Notes under the pieces: model-generated
Databases searched by the model: none
What the model saw: the letters and a program-made list of their open reading frames with translations, nothing else
What the model was told of the DNA's origin: nothing
Assembly (NCBI GenBank): GCA_029945375.1
Contig: CM057057.1
Location: 3,720,001 to 3,784,000 of the forward strand
Length of the DNA: 64,000 nt
Source of the DNA: Agaricus subrufescens
Lineage: Eukaryota; Basidiomycota; Agaricomycetes; Agaricales; Agaricaceae
Direction of reading: 5' to 3'
Translations under genes and position numbers: made by a program
Shown here: positions 1 through 11,224 of the stretch, piece by piece
Layout of the letters: each line of letters opens with the position of its first letter
Numbering within the stretch: position 1 is the first letter of the stretch

Positions 1-50
1 AAATCATGGTATATTTATATTCTGAGGTATTACAGCTACTCTCAACGCAT

Positions 51-1644
51 TCAATCCATCCGCACCTGCCTTGGAGTTTCACTTCCATTGGACTTGGAAT
101 CAGCCCCTATTGTAATGAATCCAACGAGGACGAAGGTAGCCCCTATAAGAACTTGCAAATACACGGGCACACCCAACAATGTATCACCCAGTACAGCAGC
201 AGGTATTGTGAGACTGAGTCCGACAGTCGCCACCAACGGTGTAGTCTTGAGCATGGCAAAAACGTAGAGATAATCGCTCAACCACGTAATCATCATCTAT
301 AATCACTGAATATCGCAGCCCGTTCCGTTAAAAATACTAACACTTACATCACAGATAATGGTGTACCATTCTCCTGCCTTGGTAGGCAACTCAAATGGCT
401 CGATGTGGGTCCAGTGCAATATTAAGCCAATAGGCCAGCACAGTAAGATATTGAACAAGCCAACAAAACCAAAGAAAAGTTGCATGTCGATGCGTTCCTC
501 GTTCTTGATGCGAACCTTGAGGAGGATGACGTAAAATGCATAAAAAAGTGCCGAGACGAGCGCAAGTGCATCTCCAAAAAGGGGCCTTGATATTTGTTTT
601 GAGATGGTGTTGATTGAGGATTCCTTGACACCCCTGGCCCATTCACTTGCATCTAGGGGTCCCACTTGTAGTGGGGGTTCGCCTGCGTTACGTTCTTCAG
701 AGTCGGAAAGTGACACTAGTACCACTCCTAAAAAACTAAATTTTGATATAAGTAGGCATAGGGATGGAGAATTTTAAAATCGCACCAGATGAACACCGCA
801 GTAACTTTCATCGCAGTCAGCTTTTCGACGCGAAATATCCGACCAATTCCCAAAGTGAAGAATCCTAACAGATTCAATGTTAATGTTTCTGTAGCATGAC
901 AAGCAAACACTTACCACTTGTGCTGGCGAGGATAGTCGCGCTTGCTACCGTTGTATACGACAGAGACGTGTTCACAGACCAATTTGCAATGAACCACAAC
1001 AAACAGAATGCCAATGCTAGCTCGGCTGTTTGGCGAACATCTAATGGCGGAAGGTTCCTCTCCGGCACTTGGTCATCAACATTAATTCGGGTGAGGTGGT
1101 TGAGAGAAGGAGGGGGTTCAGCGTTATCATGTGTTTCGGTTGCTTCACCACCTACGAGCGGTTGATATCCTTCTCTAGGACTAATGCTGTGTTCTCAGTA
1201 GGGAGTAAACAATATCGCTCTCCAAAAATGGCTTACCTACTCGAGTCATTTTTGTATTTTGACCAAACGTGACGAATGCCATAGAGGACCAGGTAGAAAG
1301 AGAATGCGCTCGTGGTCAGATAAGTTATCCTGAAGATGTGATGAGCGAGCAAATGGATGTATGAGTACAGCTGGCTTACAAGAATGGTTTTTCGTATCCA
1401 TTGACAAACAAGCGCTGGCGAAAAAAAGGCTGTAGTTGCTGGTCATTCACACTGTCGTAAGACTCACCTGAGTGATAAAATTTGCAAGAGTCCACAGAAG
1501 GACTACAGTCAACAAGTAGATGATTCCAACAGTGTACTCTTTCTTGTCCACCACGGTTTTTGGGGGCGCAGGACGACGATGGGAAGAGTCTATTGAATCC
1601 ATCTCATAGGTGGGAGGAGCTAGAGCCAAGTCGGGGATGGACAT
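51..1644 (-). CDS. SLC35F5-like drug/metabolite transporter, probably vacuolar membrane
   Basis: Multi-exon gene for a polytopic membrane protein of the drug/metabolite transporter superfamily, closest by eye to the SLC35F5 / yeast YML018C-Thi74 group. The first exon (from 1644) has a short hydrophilic N-terminus and then a hydrophobic span (IIYLLTVVLLWTLANFITQ). Later exons carry GYEKPFLITYLTTSAFSFYL, ELALAFCLLWFIANWS with SYTTVASATILASTSG, FFTLGIGRIFRVEKLTAMKV and VVLVSLSDS, which follow the order of the family. The last exons (725-303 and 296-51) give four further spans, including LFYAFYVILLKVRI and VGLSLTIPAAVLGDTL. The substrate is not deducible; nucleotide-sugar or thiamine-related cargo are possibilities from relatives. 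Internal exon borders are approximate. The stop is at 51-53. Confidence 0.85.
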
Positions 1645-1819
1645 GCATCAGGAGTCACTAGTCATGCCCGCATGGCTGAGACAGCTTGACCGGGCTTTCC
1701 GTGCGAAAATGCAGTCCGTCCGATAAGATAATGCATGTAGTACTAATACATCAAATCCAAAGGAATGTAAACGATAGTGATGGGTAAGGTTTTTAAAGGA
1801 AATAATAAAAATAAGAGAG

Positions 1820-3135
1820 CTATTGCCGTTGCTGCTGAGGTTGGTATTTGACTTTTTCAAATATGCGGAAAAGGCTTATGATTAGGTTACTGCAGTAAGC
1901 GATCAGACCGATCCCAACAAGGATGATGAGGGACAGTTGACGATCACATATACGATCACCTGCGCTTCCTTCAAAGTTGGGGAGATTGCTAGGAGGTCGC
2001 GGTATCTCATTGTACCATGATATGTGTGACGGTGATGCGCACGGTATGAGAGAGGTGAAGAAGTTGTCAAAGCACAGAGATAGTGCCGCCGACCAAGCGC
2101 AAATGAAGAGTACTTCAGATAACGTGTGAGCCAGTTTACCAGAAGTCTGCCAGAGGCCGACTGGGCGACCAAAATACTCGAGCTGCAAAACTATCATAAA
2201 CACCGGAGGGACAGAAGTAGAAGTGATGACGCACATAGACAGCAGCCATTACGTGAAGAAGAGTGAGTGGGGCAAAAATGATGACGACAGTCCTGTTGAA
2301 TAGATCAGGCTGATGTGATAAAAAAAGGACTACGAGAGGGACCGTACGGAGAGCTACCAACGGCACCCATAGCGTGGTTTGCTCCTTCGATGTTTCGGAT
2401 TTGAACGGCGATACCGAGGGCAGACGTGGTGAAGGCGATGTTAATCACTCGGAACAACTGTAGAGGGCTGCGACTGAGGACATATTGTAGCCTTGGGCGC
2501 TCTTAGACTTACGATAGGAACATAAGGGTTGGTTAGAATAAAGCGACGTAGTTTTTTGCGGCGGCTCAAGGGAAGAGAGGACTGCTGCCGCTCTTCATCA
2601 TCTTCGGAAGGCCGCTGATTAAAGTATGAAGCGTCCCGCTTGCGAAGCGGGCCTTGGGCGCTGGAGCGAGTTGTCCATGGAGTGTCCCAGCCGGGAGAGG
2701 GGGCCTGGTGCAGAGCGAACTGCGTGGGTGGGTCCGGGAGAGGGAGACTGAGGCCATTGCTGCGTGCCGGTGCCGGTTCCTTTTCACGGGTGGCCTTGCG
2801 GTAGAAGGAGGTGGACTGGAGGCTTGGAGAGGAGGGCAGAAAGTCTCTGAAAGCACGGCGGCCGTGGCGGGGGAGGGTGAAGGACCACCAGCGGGACTCG
2901 CCCTGGGAGAGGAGGGTGTGGGTGGAGGCTGCGTCAGAGGGCCCGGCATGGGGGTCGGCGCGGATGCGGGGGACAGGGGAGGGGGGCTCGTCGCGGGCCC
3001 AGGCTGTGGGGGACGGTGAGGAGGACGCTGGGGACGGTGAGCGGGGGGCGACGTACGCGGGGCAGTGACGATGGCGACCTGCGGGGGAGGGGGCCTGCGA
3101 GTGCCGGTGGTGTGGGCGAGAGAAGGGTGGGACAT
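1820..3135 (-). CDS. Four-span membrane protein, SRF1-like (putative phospholipase D regulator)
   Basis: The start at 3135 is supported because a 53-base intron (3004-3056, gtacgt..cccacag) joins the first frame exactly to the long second frame, which has no Met of its own. The N-terminal half is Pro/Ser-rich and disordered and contains GESRWWSFTLPRHG. The C-terminal half follows a basic patch (SRRKKLRRFILTNPYVPI) and holds about four hydrophobic spans: LFRVINIAFTTSALGIAVQI, SPTVVIIFAPLTLLHVMAAV, LSEVLFICAWSAALSLCFDN and LIILVGIGLIAYCSNLIISL. From memory this layout matches fungal proteins annotated as regulator of phospholipase D SRF1; I cannot verify that here. The safe statement is a fungal multi-span membrane protein. 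It diverges from FAM192A with only 22 bp between start codons. Confidence 0.75.
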
Positions 3136-3157
3136 GATCTCTCTCTCTCCTTCCGCA
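3136..3157. promoter_or_regulatory. 22-bp divergent gap between two start codons
   Basis: Only 22 bases, CT-rich (tctctctctcc), separate the two head-to-head start codons of the SRF1-like gene and FAM192A. There is no room for separate core promoters, so each 5' leader must either be almost absent or overlap the other gene's first exon. No TATA box is visible. Confidence 0.5.
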
Positions 3158-4007
3158 TGGACATCCCCTCGCTCTCTGATCGCCCCGTCGGCTCCCGTTT
3201 CGTTTCCCAGGACGAAATAGACCTTGCCAAGCAGCGCAAGGACGAGCAGTGGAAGGCCGCCTACGCCCGTCTGGGCCAGGAGCCCCCGCCCCAGCAGCAG
3301 GAGGATGTCTACGACGGTCGCAGTCTCGCTGAAGTAGGTACCCCCGTCTCGCCACGCCCCCCCGGTACTCACCTCCACTCCTGGTCTCCCACATCTCCAG
3401 AAACTCGCCGCAAATAGGGTCTGTGCCTCGTCCTCCGCGTTTCCTGACGCCAGATCCTGACTCGTTCCATAGATAGCAAAGCAGGAGGAATGGGAAGAAA
3501 AAAATAAACTAGGTCTACTCGCCTTTCCTCCTTCGCCTCCATACCCCTGTCCTGACGCGGCAGCTACAGCTAACCAGTTCCGTGCCCTCGAAGAGGATGA
3601 GATTCAGTTCCTCGACTCCATCCGAGAACGCCAAGAAGCGGCGGAACGCCAGCGCAAGGAAGAAGACGGCCAAGAACTCAAGCAGTTTAAGCAGTGCGCC
3701 TCATGTCCCTTCTTACTCATAATCCTTCTGACGCTGCCTTAGAGCCGTAGCAGCTCGGGCCAACACTCTCAATAGTCCTCCACCCATACCTGGTTCAGGC
3801 CAATCTGCCAAGCCAAAGCCTCAGGCTCAGCCTACCCGTCCCACCCAAAAGAAGGATGCGAAGCGGCCACTGAAAGGAGTCCTGGTCAAGAAAAAAGCTA
3901 AAGTGGTATCTGAAACATCTAAATCTGACGCCAAGGAAGATCCCTCGAAGGATACAGAATCTCAACCACCTCCAAAACGTCGTAGAGTAACTGAGCCGTC
4001 GCCATAG
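3158..4007 (+). CDS. FAM192A/Fyv6 (NIP30 domain) protein
   Basis: The N-terminus matches the NIP30/FAM192A domain: SRFVSQDEIDLAKQRKDEQW, DVYDGRSLAEKLAANRIAKQ and NQFRALEEDEIQFLD. FAM192A (PIP30) binds the PA28-gamma proteasome activator, and its yeast counterpart Fyv6 works in the second step of splicing. The C-terminus is Lys/Pro-rich (KRPLKGVLVKKKAK, PPPKRRRV), nuclear-localisation-like. Introns found by keeping the conserved frame: 3334-3400; 3419-3472, which leaves an 18-base micro-exon 3401-3418 coding KLAANR; a third inside the EWEEKNKL/ANQF region with acceptor ..ctacag; and a fourth ending in ..gccttag before AVAARANTL. The start is the first in-frame Met before the domain. Its 3' end converges with the Es2 gene. 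Confidence 0.9.
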
Positions 4008-4070
4008 TATCTATCTACACTTTTGTTTCGTCCTGCTATGTCATATTCTGTTCACTTGTCAATCCAAGCC

Positions 4071-5669
4071 CTACCCGGCCATCCTAGAACCAGGCGTCGG
4101 TGTCCACCGTACACGGCTCAAATCTCCTCCCTCTGCCCTCTTGGTACCTCCCACGCCATGCGTACTGCGCTCCAAAAGCCTCTTTGCTGCTGGTGTTAAC
4201 CCCCCCGCAGCTTCAGCACGTCTTGGCGTCCGTGTGGGAGGACCCATGTCGCCTCTCGCCTTTCCACTCCGCCGTGAAATGCCTGGAGTCCGCAATCCCA
4301 GCAATTCTGCCTTCGCCCTCAGATTTTTCGATGCTGAAGTGGCCAGTTTCCGCGATAACGTCTCCCGTGAGGACGTTTCGCGTATCTTGAATGTCATATT
4401 AGGTTCTTCATTTTCAGATTGCGACAAAACCCTCGGTGTTGCGTTCAAGGTACCCCAGGTCATCAGATGTTTCATGGCATCTGGGCCTAACTGCTCTGGC
4501 GTAGGGTTGGGTAAGGTGGGTACCAGTGAATGAATGTCATTAAGAGTCGGCGATCTAGGCCTGTCTGATTATTATGAGGATCGCCTGAATGAACTGCGCA
4601 TAAGTGAGGAAAGTGACTCACAAGGTGTGCCGGTGATGGCAGCATTTATTCTGCTGCGTGTTGGACTGGGAGGCTCGGACAGTCCTGATGAGTTAGATGC
4701 ATGTTCTTGTTCCTTTAGTCGTGTGTTTCCATGTGAAACGATTTTCGATTCCCCCTTCTTGTCCGTTTCAATGGCCGATTTAGCCGGCGGATGGTAGGGC
4801 GAAACATCTGCATCTGGTGGAAACATAAAAGAGTTTCGAGTCTATTCCAGATATCAGCATAGCTCCATCCCCAAGTAAAAGACTCCTACCTTGAAAGTCC
4901 AACCGTCAACTCCAGCTGTTCTATTGTCCTTCCTTGGTGCCATGACAGCTTCAGTAGCCTCCTCAACACTACTTACTTTCACGACAGCCTTTTCCTCATC
5001 TCGTCTTTCCCCTTGCGAATTATTCTCCGGACCAGTAATCAATCCAGCAGGTTTTGGTGCTTCAATCCTAAATTTCTCTTTAACCCCAGGAGTCGATCCA
5101 TCAGGCGGCTCTATCATCGACCTCTCTCTCGCCTCCAACATCCTCCCTCTCTGAGCTTCTACCCTAGCTTGCGCATCCCAAGCCCAACCATATCTTTCTC
5201 TCCTCTTCTTATTCTCCTCGTCTAGAATTTGCGTAAAACTAGAATTATCTTCCGACGTATAGCGAGCTTGAAATTCATCAAGACTTAATGTCGTATCGTA
5301 GCGTGGCCGTTTGGCTGCCGGCTCGTCTCCCTCTTCATCAGCGTTGTGAATGTAAGGAGTATCACTTGGGAAAGAAGCATATGGTGTTCGACCGGGTGTC
5401 TGACTGACTGGACGTCTAGAAGGACCCGGCACCGGGGTACTAGACACTTCCTCCAGCCTCCGCACAGAGGCAGCTATGAGACCAGGATCTCGACTACGCA
5501 CAGCGTCCAGATATCCATTGGTAGCATCCAACTGAACGAGCGAAGGGAAAAAGTCTCTTGCAATTATATGCGAAAGTGCCGCAGTATACTCGTCTTCTTC
5601 GAGTATAAGCTGCCTATTGAGAGACCTTTCAGGTTGAGTGGACCCTTCGCCGGAGTTGGGCTGTGTCAT
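4071..5669 (-). CDS. Es2/Bis1 (DGCR14) nuclear splicing-associated protein
   Basis: Recognised by the Es2 signature near the N-terminus (QLILEEDEYTAALSHIIARD, then FFPSL), by LDEFQARYTSEDNSSFTQIL, and by ARNSF/MFPPD-type sequence after the first intron (K|TRNSFMFPPDADV). The C-terminus carries MKHLMTWGTLNATPRVL and LTPAAKRLLERS, also family hallmarks. Es2 is a nuclear protein found in the spliceosomal C complex (human ESS2, S. pombe Bis1). Exons: 5669-4890, 4841-4622, 4564-4071, with introns 4842-4889 and 4565-4621. The second acceptor (taatcag at 4565) was chosen because it alone restores the conserved frame after a good gtgagt donor. The start (MTQPNSG) is the Met closest upstream of the conserved block; an in-frame Met lies 24 codons further up. 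Confidence 0.93.
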
Positions 5670-6237
5670 TTCGGCTGTTATAATGGACGTGCGGTGGAAA
5701 GTGAGGTAGATATCAATCACATGAACAAATTGCTTTATCATTTTCTATTTTCCATGCTCAAAAAATTAATGAGGGGGTAATGCCTTTCTTTAAATACATA
5801 TTTACATCTTTCATTAGATGCAAACATTACTGCGCTACGGTATGTACAGGGGTTCTAAACAGGTTCGAAAAGAAGGTCGCATAGGTATAAGTTAAGCCTA
5901 CATTCAAAATATCACGAAAATAAAAGGGTCAACCGACCAATATGTCTCCATCAGTAAAGTACTACAGTATTCCAAAGGGGGTAGGGGAAAAAAAAGTCAT
6001 CACAGTGTCATTACGGGAAAAGAACAAAAGGTGTAGGGGGAGAAGATAATTAGCTATGTAGAGGCAAGGAATTCAATGAATGTGGCAGACGACTACTCCT
6101 TCAGAGTCGGTCTCGATAGATACGTCAATCAAGAGGTCCAAACGGAAGACACTCCTAAACAGCTCTTCGCGAATTCAAAACATCATTTTCTTCCAGAGGC
6201 AAAGCCCAAAAAACTGACTTCGTCCAGAATTACTTCT
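5670..6237. other. Intergenic, no gene seen
   Basis: 568 bases between the Es2 start and the NudE stop, AT-rich with short homopolymers (gggggtaggggaaaaaaaag). It should contain the Es2 promoter and the NudE 3' end. No coding frame or RNA gene was recognised. Confidence 0.6.
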
Positions 6238-8444
6238 TCAGCTTGCGTACCTTGAGCGCGATTCTCTGGCATCAAAGGCCTCCCCTGAGTCACTTATTGC
6301 ACCGCCGCTTCTCCTTGGTCCTATGCCTGCCGGTCGTCCAATCCGACTCTTTGAAAGTGCAGCACTAGCACTTGAAGGCAATCTGTTTGGTCGAAATGTG
6401 ACGCTCGGGATGGAATTAGATTGACTGGGCAGATATGGAAGAGACTTCATTTCATCGTATTTGAATGACCGTGAGGAATTATTTGAGGAAGTGCTCGAGC
6501 CAGGCCGCGGTGAAGTGATTGTCGAAGACCTTTCGCGGAATGATTCCGCAAAGGAACCATTTGTACCCAAGGACGTTCGCTTTATGCCCCCTGAGAATGG
6601 ACTAACTACACTGGGCCCTGTCGCCGAGCGCTTTGACGCAACACCTGAAGAGCTCGTGGGTACACCTGGCACAGGTACTGGAATAAATGTGGGGGTGCTT
6701 GGACGAGAAGTTGGAGTGGGTAAAAAACTGCTAGTCGTTGTCGTGCTCAAACTTGCGCCCGAAAGACGGGACACTGGCCGACGGATGCCCGCACCTGAAG
6801 ATTTGTTAAAAGTTGGCGAAGGAGCTGTGAATCCTGCTTTGGATTGTCCGGTTTGGTAAGCGTTGGGACCACTAGGACTTGAGGCCCGCCGCTTATCCTT
6901 TTGACGCTCCCTTTCCCGCTGTTTCTTGGGTGAAGGAGAGTCTTCCATAATGAGTACCCATCCTGATGAATCGCCATTATCCTTAACTCCACTTTTCTCA
7001 TTACTTCTTCGAGAATCTACGCTTCTTCGAATGCTATCGAGGCTCGTTTTGGCTGTAGATGCTAGAGAGCCACCAGAAGATGATGATGATGAACTCCCCA
7101 ACACATTGATCGGTGAAGTTGCCGCATTGGCTCTTCCTGTGATGCTACCCATCCTGATCCTTGGAACCCGCGTATGAATTTTCTGTTCAAGGTTGCGAAC
7201 CTTTGCTCGCATTTCGGAGACCATTTGTACTCCCTTGTTCTTGGCCGTGCTTGAAGTTGAGGAAGAAGCAGGGATAGTCGGAGCACGGACAGCTGGACTC
7301 CGTATCGACGAGAGGGTGGTCGAGCGGGTGATGCCTGAAACAGGTGATGGTAAGCCAGAGGGTCTGTCGGAATTAAGTCCTGCGCGCTGCAATCGTAAGC
7401 TTTGACCAAAGGCTTTGGTCGCCGTGGTGGCCTTTGGTGTAGTTACAGTCGCAAACGCAGGTTCTTTGATAGGAGAAAGTTCGGATAGCTGGAGCTCGGT
7501 AGGCAGGCTAGAATGGAGGAGGTCATCCTCAGGAGCCATGGAGATATTGGGGAATTGCTGTCTAGAAAAGGCCGACGGTTGCTTTTGTGGACTCTTGGGC
7601 AATGGTGGAGGGGGAGCTGCAGTAGCAGATGCTAGTTGTTCCCTGAGAATGCCTACTTCATCTTGGGAATCTAGAATGAGGGAGATTGTTAGAGGAGGGG
7701 AGAAAGAAATCTTGCCAAGATACCTCGGAGTTCATCTCTAACTCTTTGCATCTCTTCCTCCAAACTGGCTTTTTCCAACAATTCCTGTTCGAGGATAATT
7801 TTTTCCTCGAGTGTCTTGGCATATTTTGCTTCCATGTCGACGAGACTAGACGAAGTGGCTCGTTTGCTTCGTTCTAGATCGTCCGCGCCTAGCTCCAGGT
7901 CTCTGAGCTCAACCTTGGTTCGCTGGTGTTCCTGCCGCAGCTGGTCGAGCTCTCGTTGAAGGGAGGTAGTGGTGGAGTTGTGGGTGGTTTGAAGGGACAT
8001 GTACTTGCTCTTTTACGGTGGAATGGGCATATGGGGGCTGAAAAGTAGAGGACGACGCACCTTCCACTCGTCTCGTTCAGTTTCTGCCTTTTCCGCCTTG
8101 GCCTTGAGCTCCTTTTCCTGCTTGTCGGAGCGGAGGAGATCAGCCTCCAGCTCTGCTTCAAGCTCTTTACTCGTAGCCTGGAATTCTTCTAGTTCGTTCC
8201 TAGTTTCAGCCAGCATGTCTACAACCTGGGGGAGAATGAGCAGGTGTTAGGAGAAGTGGGAGGCACAGGGCGCACTTCATGATATTTGGCCCGCCAGTCA
8301 GTTGAGGCTGAGGAGTAACTGGGAAGCTGGGGTCAATAAATGCGCAGGGAGGGCAGAGAGGGCTACCGACTCGAACTGGGAATCGTCCCGAGACAGATGC
8401 CGGTCGGTGCGGAGGGCATCTGCCGGGGAAAGGACAGCGGTCAT
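6238..8444 (-). CDS. NudE-family dynein regulator (NudE/NDEL1 homologue)
   Basis: Encodes an N-terminal coiled coil (DWRAKYHEVVDMLAETRNEL, LEAELEADLLRSDKQEKELK, then MSLQTTHNSTTTSLQRELDQ, LRQEHQRTKVELRDLE) with the NudE block TLEEKIILEQELLEKASLEE. Several hundred residues of Ser/Pro-rich disordered tail follow, including a six-Ser run. NudE scaffolds LIS1 on cytoplasmic dynein for nuclear migration and retrograde transport; in that family the coiled coil binds Lis1 and the tail localises it. Clean introns were read between WK and YMSLQ (gtgcgt..gcaag) and between ELR and DSQDEVG (gtatct..tctag). The first exon (MTAVLSPADAL, start 8444) is joined through a short 40-base intron and is the least sure part; DWRAKYHE itself is secure. 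Confidence 0.85.
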
Positions 8445-8540
8445 GGGGGTATGGTACAAGGGCGACGGCGTCCCAGGCGCAACACAGGGCTGCCTTATTT
8501 GGCTCATCTCCTCTGCTATATCCACTAATATATTTAACTA

Positions 8541-9267
8541 CTACACAGGCTTTGCACACTTGCGCCGCTCCCTCCTCCCGGTCTTGGGGCATCTCATTTC
8601 CTGCCACGAAACCGGCTCCAGCGTTGCACCTGCCTGCAGGGTCAGCAGCCTAGTCGCGCAGCAGCAGCAGCATCCCCGTGCCTCACCTGCTTCACTCGTC
8701 GCAAATATAACCCCGAGATCGTTTCGCGCAGTGCTCACAAAGTAGCTCCGCGCATCTCCCAGCGATATCTGTGCATGGCCTCTGTCTAGATCCCGCAAAG
8801 TCGCTGAACGATGCACTCACAACAAGTCCGCGAACGACATCGCCGCCTCGGAAGCAATCGCCGATCTTGACTCGGTCCTTTTCAGCTGCGCGCACGTCCT
8901 GCGTGCGTATCACACCCGTGAACTCCTCCCCAGCGGGCAGAGGTACGCCATCAACGACACTTATTGAAATCATTGCCTGCACCGGCGACAAACGCGTGAC
9001 CGACCCGAGCACGACGGAGTTGGGAGACGGAGGGTGAGGTCGGACTCGGGGAACGGAGAGAGTCTGCAATATCGGACGACAACGCAGAAAATATTTTATT
9101 TAATGTCGTACACAGAGGGGAAAAAAAACACAGACAGAGCCTTGGAATCGGGGGGTGCCGAGGATGCTCGACCGCACCTCGCTGTCCCTCAAATAAGTGC
9201 CCGGGCCGAGCTGGGGCGCAGGACCCTTGGGGATGGGGATGGGCTGGCCTGGCAGGAGAAGAGACAT
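8541..9267 (-). CDS. CSL4: Exosome complex component Csl4 (EXOSC1)
   Basis: A compact S1-type RNA-binding cap subunit of the nuclear/cytoplasmic RNA exosome. The N-terminal exon gives LLLPGQPIPIPKG and PQLGPGTYLRD, typical of Csl4. The S1 domain shows SVVLGSVTRLSPVQAMISIS, EFTGVIRTQDVRAAEKDRVK and, after an intron (gttgtgag..gcacag), ISLGDARSYFVSTARNDLGV. The C-terminal zinc-ribbon-like part reads PVSWQEMRCPKTG..RRKCAKPV and ends at 8541. The start at 9267 was chosen because the frame just upstream is unlike the family. It sits 96 bp upstream of the NudE start in tandem, and its own start is 95 bp from the divergent E2 gene. Confidence 0.93.
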
Positions 9268-9362
9268 GACGTGAACGGAGCAGTCCGGGGTTTGGTCGTG
9301 TTGTGCTCTCACCTCTTCGCCCGAAATTTCGCTCAACAGCTGTTTGTCTCTCTCTCCTGGCC
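9268..9362. promoter_or_regulatory. Shared divergent promoter, CSL4 / pyruvate dehydrogenase E2
   Basis: 95 bases between two divergent start codons. It must supply both 5' leaders. Pyrimidine-rich on the + strand just before the E2 start (tctctctcctgg). No TATA element seen. Confidence 0.5.
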
Positions 9363-10960
9363 ATGGCTTCCTACCTCGCCCGCTCCTTTGTTCGTCGTGC
9401 GTCTCCTCCTTTGGTGGCTCACCGTTCTCTCTGCTAACCCATGCAGGCTTCCATGTCTCGGCGCGCCGTAGCGCACTCTCCCAATTCAATATGCCCGCTA
9501 TGAGCCCTACCATGACCGAGGGTGGCATTGCCTCCTGGAAGAAGAAAGAGGGCGAGCCATTCGCCTCTGGTGACGTCCTTCTTGAGATTGTACATGCTTC
9601 CTTTCTATCGTCCAATCCCAATGCTAAAATTTCTGTCTAGGAAACTGACAAGGCCACCATTGACGTCGAGGCCCAGGATGACGGAATCCTTGCAAAAATT
9701 ATCGTGAGTTGACGCGTCTTGGCTCGTCTGCTCGCCTTCTGAGTGTTGCCGAGGCTCCCGACGGTTCAAAAAACGTCCAAGTTGGTGCTCCGATCGCCAT
9801 TGTTGGAGAAGAAGGTGACGACATATCAGGTGCCGCTTCTCTCGCAGAACAAGCCTCAAAACAAGCACCCGCTGCCAAGCAGGAGGCCCCTCCAGAGCCA
9901 CCCAAGGAAGAAAAGCCCGCTCCTCCCCCAACACCACCGTCAACACCTACCCCTGAGAGCAAAGCTGAACTCCCAACTGGTGACCGTATCTTCGCGAGCC
10001 CAATTGCGAAGAAAATTGCACTTGAACGTGGCATCCCTCTCGGTCAAATCAAGGGCTCTGGTCCCAATGGTCGTATCATCCGAAGCGATGTCGAGGACTT
10101 CAAGTCTGCTGCAACAACCACTTCCCAGCCTGCCGTTGCCGAGTCTACATCGGATTATGTTGACATCCCTCTTTCCAACATGCGCCGTACCATTGGCTCT
10201 CGCTTGACCGAATCCAAACAGGGTCGCCCACATTATTACCTCACTATTGACATTAATATGGACAAGGTCCTCAAATTGAGAGAAGTGTTCAACAAAACCC
10301 TCACGGAAAAGGACAAGACGTCTAAGCTTAGTGTCAACGACTTCATCGTAAAGGCATCATCCTGTGCTCTCGCTGATGTTCCTGAGGTCAACTCTGCCTG
10401 GTTGGGTGAGGTTATCAGACAGTAAGTGTATGATCTTAAGTTGACCCTGAACGCCCCCTAACTCTTTTTCAGATACAAAAAGGCCGATATTTCCGTTGCT
10501 GTCGCTACACCGTCTGGCCTGATAACTCCTATTGTCAAAAATGTCGGCTCAAAGGGTCTCGCTACCATTTCTGCTGAAACGAAAGCACTCGCCAAGAAAG
10601 CTCGTGATGGCAAGCTGGCGCCATCAGAGTACCAGGTGAGTTCAATTTAAAAATTATCAAAAAATTTTGTGCCTTAATGATCAACTCTAGGGTGGTACTT
10701 TCACCATCTCAAATCTTGGCATGTATGATATCAATCATTTTACCGCCATTATCAACGCCCCGCAATCATGTATTCTTGCCATTGGCTCGACACAAGCCAC
10801 GCTGGTTCCTGCCCCGGAGGAAGAACGTGGATTCAAGACCGTGCAGATCATGAAAGCGACGCTGAGCTCAGATCACCGTGTGGTTGACGGCGCTATTGGT
10901 GCCAGATGGCTAGCTGCCTTCAAAGGCTACCTTGAAAACCCCCTTACATTTATGCTCTAA
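9363..10960 (+). CDS. Dihydrolipoamide acetyltransferase, pyruvate dehydrogenase E2
   Basis: Mitochondrial E2 core of the pyruvate dehydrogenase complex, transferring acetyl from lipoyl-Lys to CoA. The first exon ([11 protein letters not shown]) joins through a gtgcgt..catgcag intron to [15 protein letters not shown], an arginine-rich presequence. Next is the lipoyl domain ([33 protein letters not shown], where the K of ETDKA is the lipoylated residue). A Pro/Ala linker, the E3-binding domain ([28 protein letters not shown]) and the catalytic domain follow. The catalytic motif is [20 protein letters not shown], with stop at 10960. At least five short introns. One lipoyl domain is present, as usual in fungi. 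The substrate Lys is modified by a pathway that includes the lipoyl synthase encoded at 16982-18446. Confidence 0.96.
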
Positions 10961-11224
10961 AGGATGCTATATCTAGACTTCGTGCCAGTATGCCGAGATA
11001 CCTTTCTCTCAATAGATTTTAATGCATAATATAACACCACTCTGCATTTAATACATGCTAGGCTGTGTTGAAAGAAGTAGCACCTTTCCGCTGAACGCGC
11101 GAACCATTGAACCGCCGTCAGGTGATCATAAATCCGGTCGCGCAACCGGGCCCTGGTAAGTAGGTGCTATTCTTGCGTTATGCCCTAGTCGTGTGTCCTC
11201 CCAAACGGCTCCAGTTGCGAAGCC

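Noticed and set aside
4141..4533. 130-codon + strand frame
   Set aside because: Antisense to the conserved C-terminal exon of Es2, which is clearly the real gene.
9100..9621. Long - strand frame extending upstream of Csl4
   Set aside because: The part above the MSLLLPG start is antisense to the E2 gene and unlike Csl4 N-termini; only the part from 9267 down is kept.
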